In this document: positions 60,947-64,000 of the stretch, one piece after another
Layout of the letters: each line of letters opens with the position of its first letter
Position numbering within the stretch: the first letter of the stretch is position 1
NCBI GenBank assembly: GCA_030706605.1
Contig: JAUZOE010000013.1
Location: forward strand, 21,853 to 85,852
DNA from: Bacteroidota bacterium
GTDB taxonomy: Bacteria > Bacteroidota > Bacteroidia > Chitinophagales > Chitinophagaceae
DNA: 64,000 nucleotides
Direction of reading: 5' to 3'
Program-made: the position numbers and the translations under genes
The notes under the pieces: generated by a model
Told to the model about the DNA's origin: nothing
Database searches by the model: none
Seen by the model: only the letters and a program-made list of their open reading frames with translations

Positions 60947-61577
60947 CTAAAATGTGAATCCTGCAAAAATGGTAAACGCCTGGCTTTTCCATTTTTCGCT
61001 GTTGTCAATATCATTCAAATTGGTAAGTCCTATTTCGTATCGTGCACCAAGGTTGATAAAAGGAATCTGGATCCAAAGGCCACCAACAGTGGACCAATCT
61101 CCGGTTTTAAAAATATTTGTATTGTTTTTTAAACTATCAACACTTTGCTTAAGTAAACTCGCTACCTGGGGACCTAATTGCAACTTTACCCTTTTGCTGG
61201 GCCCCACATTTATATTCAATAATAAAGGAATTTTCAGGTAATCCAGTTTGGCTTTTCGCTGGCTTCCATTGTAGAAAAGGTCACCATAAACTGTAGAAGG
61301 GTCATTGGAAAATTCTGAAGATGACTGTACAAAATTGATTTCCGGTTGTAAGCCGAAAATCTTGGAAAAATTAAGTTGCATAAAACCTCCCAACAAGTAA
61401 TTATATATAGCTAAATCCTGATCGGTAAGATTGCCCGTTAATTTTATTGATATTAACGCCGGCCTTTGCACCAATCCTGAAAAAATTTTCATGATCAGTT
61501 TTAGGGTTAAATTTTCTTTGTGAATATGCTGATAATGAAATTGTCATTAACAAGCCTAAACAAATATTTTTCATCAT
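60947..61577 (-). pseudogene. PorT-like outer membrane beta-barrel protein, frameshifted
   Basis: Upstream frame gives MMKNICLGLLMTISLSAYSQRKFNPKTDHENFFRIGAKAGVNINKINGQSYRSGFSYI*; downstream frame continues YNYLLGGFMQLNFSKIFGLQPEINF to C-terminal FAGFTF. Confidence 0.75.
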
Positions 61578-61726
61578 GATATACGAATTTTAGCCTGGTT
61601 CATTTTAGCAGAGCTATGAAACAAACTACAAGATACCTTTTTTAATATTTTTCAAAATGTACTCGTCTTTTCAAATGATTTTTATAATTGTAAATGCAGT
61701 ATTATTCTTCAATACTAAATGAAGGA

Positions 61727-62020
61727 TTACCAATGCCCGTGTATCCAGATCCATCCTTCTTTTTTATGCTGCCAATGTCCGGCAGAATAATGATACCGGC
61801 CCCGGCGTGGAGCTACCCAATAACCTTTACGGTATACATAACCATGTCCTCGTTTTATCCAGTTGCCTTCTACCCAAATGTAGGCCGGTGAAGGAGCTGG
61901 CGGTTGCGCATATGCAGGACGAACGGGTCTTTCTCTTACTACTATTGCAGAAGGGACGCAACCCATAGCAAAGACCAAAATAATGAAGAGGGTGGTAAAA
62001 AGGAATAGTATTCTTTTCAT
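61727..62020 (-). CDS. Small lipoprotein with YxWxxG.W/GHW repeats (YXWGXW-like)
   Basis: MKRILFLFTTLFIILVFAMGC lipobox, then AYIWVEGNW / GYVYRKGYWV / YHYSAGHW / GWIWIHGHW. Confidence 0.8.
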   Translation of the reverse strand: MKRILFLFTTLFIILVFAMGCVPSAIVVRERPVRPAYAQPPAPSPAYIWVEGNWIKRGHGYVYRKGYWVAPRRGRYHYSAGHWQHKKEGWIWIHGHW

Positions 62021-62407
62021 CTTATTGATTTTGCACCTTGGATTCAATTTCTGAAGAGAAGTTTAATGATTAAATGTGGAACTATTAAAATAGACGTTTA
62101 AGCAAGAATAAAATAGTGATTTTTGCTATTGATATTCGGGAAAAAAGGAATTACCTAGCCCCTGCGATTAATTTATCCTGGCATTAGTTCTTTGATAAAA
62201 AAAATATCGCTTACGAATGAAGAAATATATTACTGATTAAAGGCATCAGTATAATTCATAAATTAGCTGAAGGAAAAAGTTGAATACCTTTAAATAATAA
62301 ACCGTTCAATTATTTGAAGGTGAAAATTCAATTAATAGAGATTAAAAAATGGAAGCTATTTAATAGCAAACAGTAATGTGATTTTTTTTTAACATAAATA
62401 ACTAAGC

Positions 62408-63001
62408 ATGAAAAAACTATTTATTTTAATCTTATTCTTTTATTCAGGCTTTAATTGCTATAGTCAAAAATTACTTAGGGGAGTTGTGTTGGGACAATTA
62501 CAAGATTACCAGGGAACAATTGCTTATTGCAATAAGGTAATTGAGGTTAATCCTAATTATGCATATGCATATAATGAAAGAGGATATGCAAAATACAATT
62601 TGAAAAATTATCTGGGCGCTATTGAAGATTATAATAAAGCAATTGAAATTAATAGAAATAATGCAGAAGCTTTTATAAATAGAGGAATTATAAAGGCGAC
62701 CCTTCACAATTATCTGGGCGCTATTGAAGATTATGATAAGGCACTAAGGATTTATCTGTATTATGAGGATGCTTATTATTATAGAGGAGTTGCAGAGGTT
62801 GAACTAAAAAAACACGCAGAAGCTCTTGAGGATTATAATAAGGCAATAAGCCTTAATCCATGGTATGCAGATGCTTATTATTCGAGAGGACTTTTAAAAA
62901 TTTTGATGAATCAAAAAGAAAGTGGATGTATAGATTTAAGTAAGGCTGGAGAATTGGGATTTAAAGATTCTTATGATATGATAAAAAAATATTGCAAATG
63001 A
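62408..63001 (+). CDS. TPR-repeat protein with signal peptide
   Basis: Tandem ~34-residue TPR units (NYLGAIEDYNKAIEINRNNAEAFINRG). Confidence 0.9.
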   Translation: MKKLFILILFFYSGFNCYSQKLLRGVVLGQLQDYQGTIAYCNKVIEVNPNYAYAYNERGYAKYNLKNYLGAIEDYNKAIEINRNNAEAFINRGIIKATLHNYLGAIEDYDKALRIYLYYEDAYYYRGVAEVELKKHAEALEDYNKAISLNPWYADAYYSRGLLKILMNQKESGCIDLSKAGELGFKDSYDMIKKYCK

Positions 63002-63048
63002 CCTTAGTTGGATGCTTATAAGGTTGCAATAGAGTTAATAGCATTTTT

Positions 63049-63759
63049 ATGGACAGATATAAATCTTATTTTATAGCAGTAACATTATCTATTTCAGTCA
63101 TTAACGGAGTAGTTGCCCAGACAACTAATATCTTGACAAAGATTGAAAAGCAAAAAGGATGGCATTTACTCTTTGACGGTAAAACATTTAATGGTTGGAA
63201 AAAGTTGGCAGATACTGGCTGGGTTATAGAAGAAGGAGAGCTAAGGGCAAAGGCTTTTAATGATGGAAGACAAAAAGACATTATTACTGTGGATCAATTT
63301 GAAAATTTCGAGCTTTCATTGGAATTTAAAATTTCTAAATTAACAAATAGTGGTATTAAATATCTGGTAACCGATTCTTACCCTGGACATGAGGGTTCTT
63401 ATTTGGGGTTGGAATATCAAATTTTAGATGATATCAATTATAAATACCCCGAACGCGGTATTTACCGGTCAACAGCGTCATTGTACGATTTGATTCCAGC
63501 TAAAAATAAAAGAATCATCTCTTTGAATGAGTGGAATACTGCCCGAATCATTGTAAAAGGTAACCATGTAGAACACTGGCTGAACGGAAGGCTGGTAGTG
63601 GAATATGATCGAAGTACTAACGATTTTAATGTTTTGGTACATGATAGTAAATATAGAGATTTAAAAAAATTTGGAAAGACAATAACTGGGCATATTTTAC
63701 TGCAAAATGAAGGTACCCCGATTGCATTCCGTAGTATAAAAATTAGACCTTTATTTTAG
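63049..63759 (+). CDS. DUF1080 / 3-keto-disaccharide hydrolase domain protein
   Basis: Signal peptide, GWHLLFDGKTFNGWKKL, GLEYQILDD, HWLNGRLVVEY motifs. Confidence 0.92.
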   Translation: MDRYKSYFIAVTLSISVINGVVAQTTNILTKIEKQKGWHLLFDGKTFNGWKKLADTGWVIEEGELRAKAFNDGRQKDIITVDQFENFELSLEFKISKLTNSGIKYLVTDSYPGHEGSYLGLEYQILDDINYKYPERGIYRSTASLYDLIPAKNKRIISLNEWNTARIIVKGNHVEHWLNGRLVVEYDRSTNDFNVLVHDSKYRDLKKFGKTITGHILLQNEGTPIAFRSIKIRPLF

Positions 63760-64000
63760 AATGTAAAATAATTGACAAATAGATACTATTTTTAAATAAG
63801 ATGCTCTGTAAATTATAAACTTCTATAGAAAGACATTACCCGCTATTGACTAATTATAATATAATTAATTCAAGTTGCTAGTTATTAAGTCAGTTTATTA
63901 AAAGTAAATGCTACTATAAACATTAATAGTTTCAGCAAAAATCCTTTAAATGTAACTGCATGTATTTTTCTTAAAAACAAATTTTTTATTTCACTAAAGC

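Noticed and set aside
60947-61492. 181-aa ORF taken as an intact gene
   Set aside because: The first ~30 residues are out of frame relative to an upstream signal-peptide reading frame; treated as a frameshifted gene instead

Overview
This 64 kb window is AT-rich Bacteroidota chromosome, probably Chitinophagaceae-like judging from gene content and TAnnTTTG promoter motifs. Most of it is core metabolism:
- der (5' end cut by the window edge)
- a suf Fe-S operon with an Rrf2 regulator
- an AraC / TonB-receptor / cytochrome-c-peroxidase cassette
- a near-complete heme cluster (hemJ, hemH, hemA-C-D-E-F-B-L, with hemW and a second hemD-like gene elsewhere)
- ileS, radA, comF, rbfA and an msbA-like exporter
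- a leuC-D-A(like)-B operon
- glycoside hydrolases and TPR / DUF1080-like genes at the 3' end

No CRISPR array, rRNA, tRNA, prophage or transposase was recognised. The best candidate for something under-described is the 44.4-48.5 kb signalling locus. It has a small soluble protein, a 7-TM protein, a sensor-less NarL-type kinase, a LuxR-type regulator and a divergent second LuxR-type regulator. These surround a ~725 bp intergenic region full of repeats and dyads, including a symmetric 42-nt hairpin.

Other points of interest are an IleRS with a GIHH signature in place of HIGH, a beta-barrel gene broken by a frameshift in a TA tract, a start-less carboxypeptidase-regulatory-like domain remnant, and a lysine-rich histone-like tail fused to a DksA-like domain. 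All calls come from reading the sequence and supplied ORFs; no database search was run.
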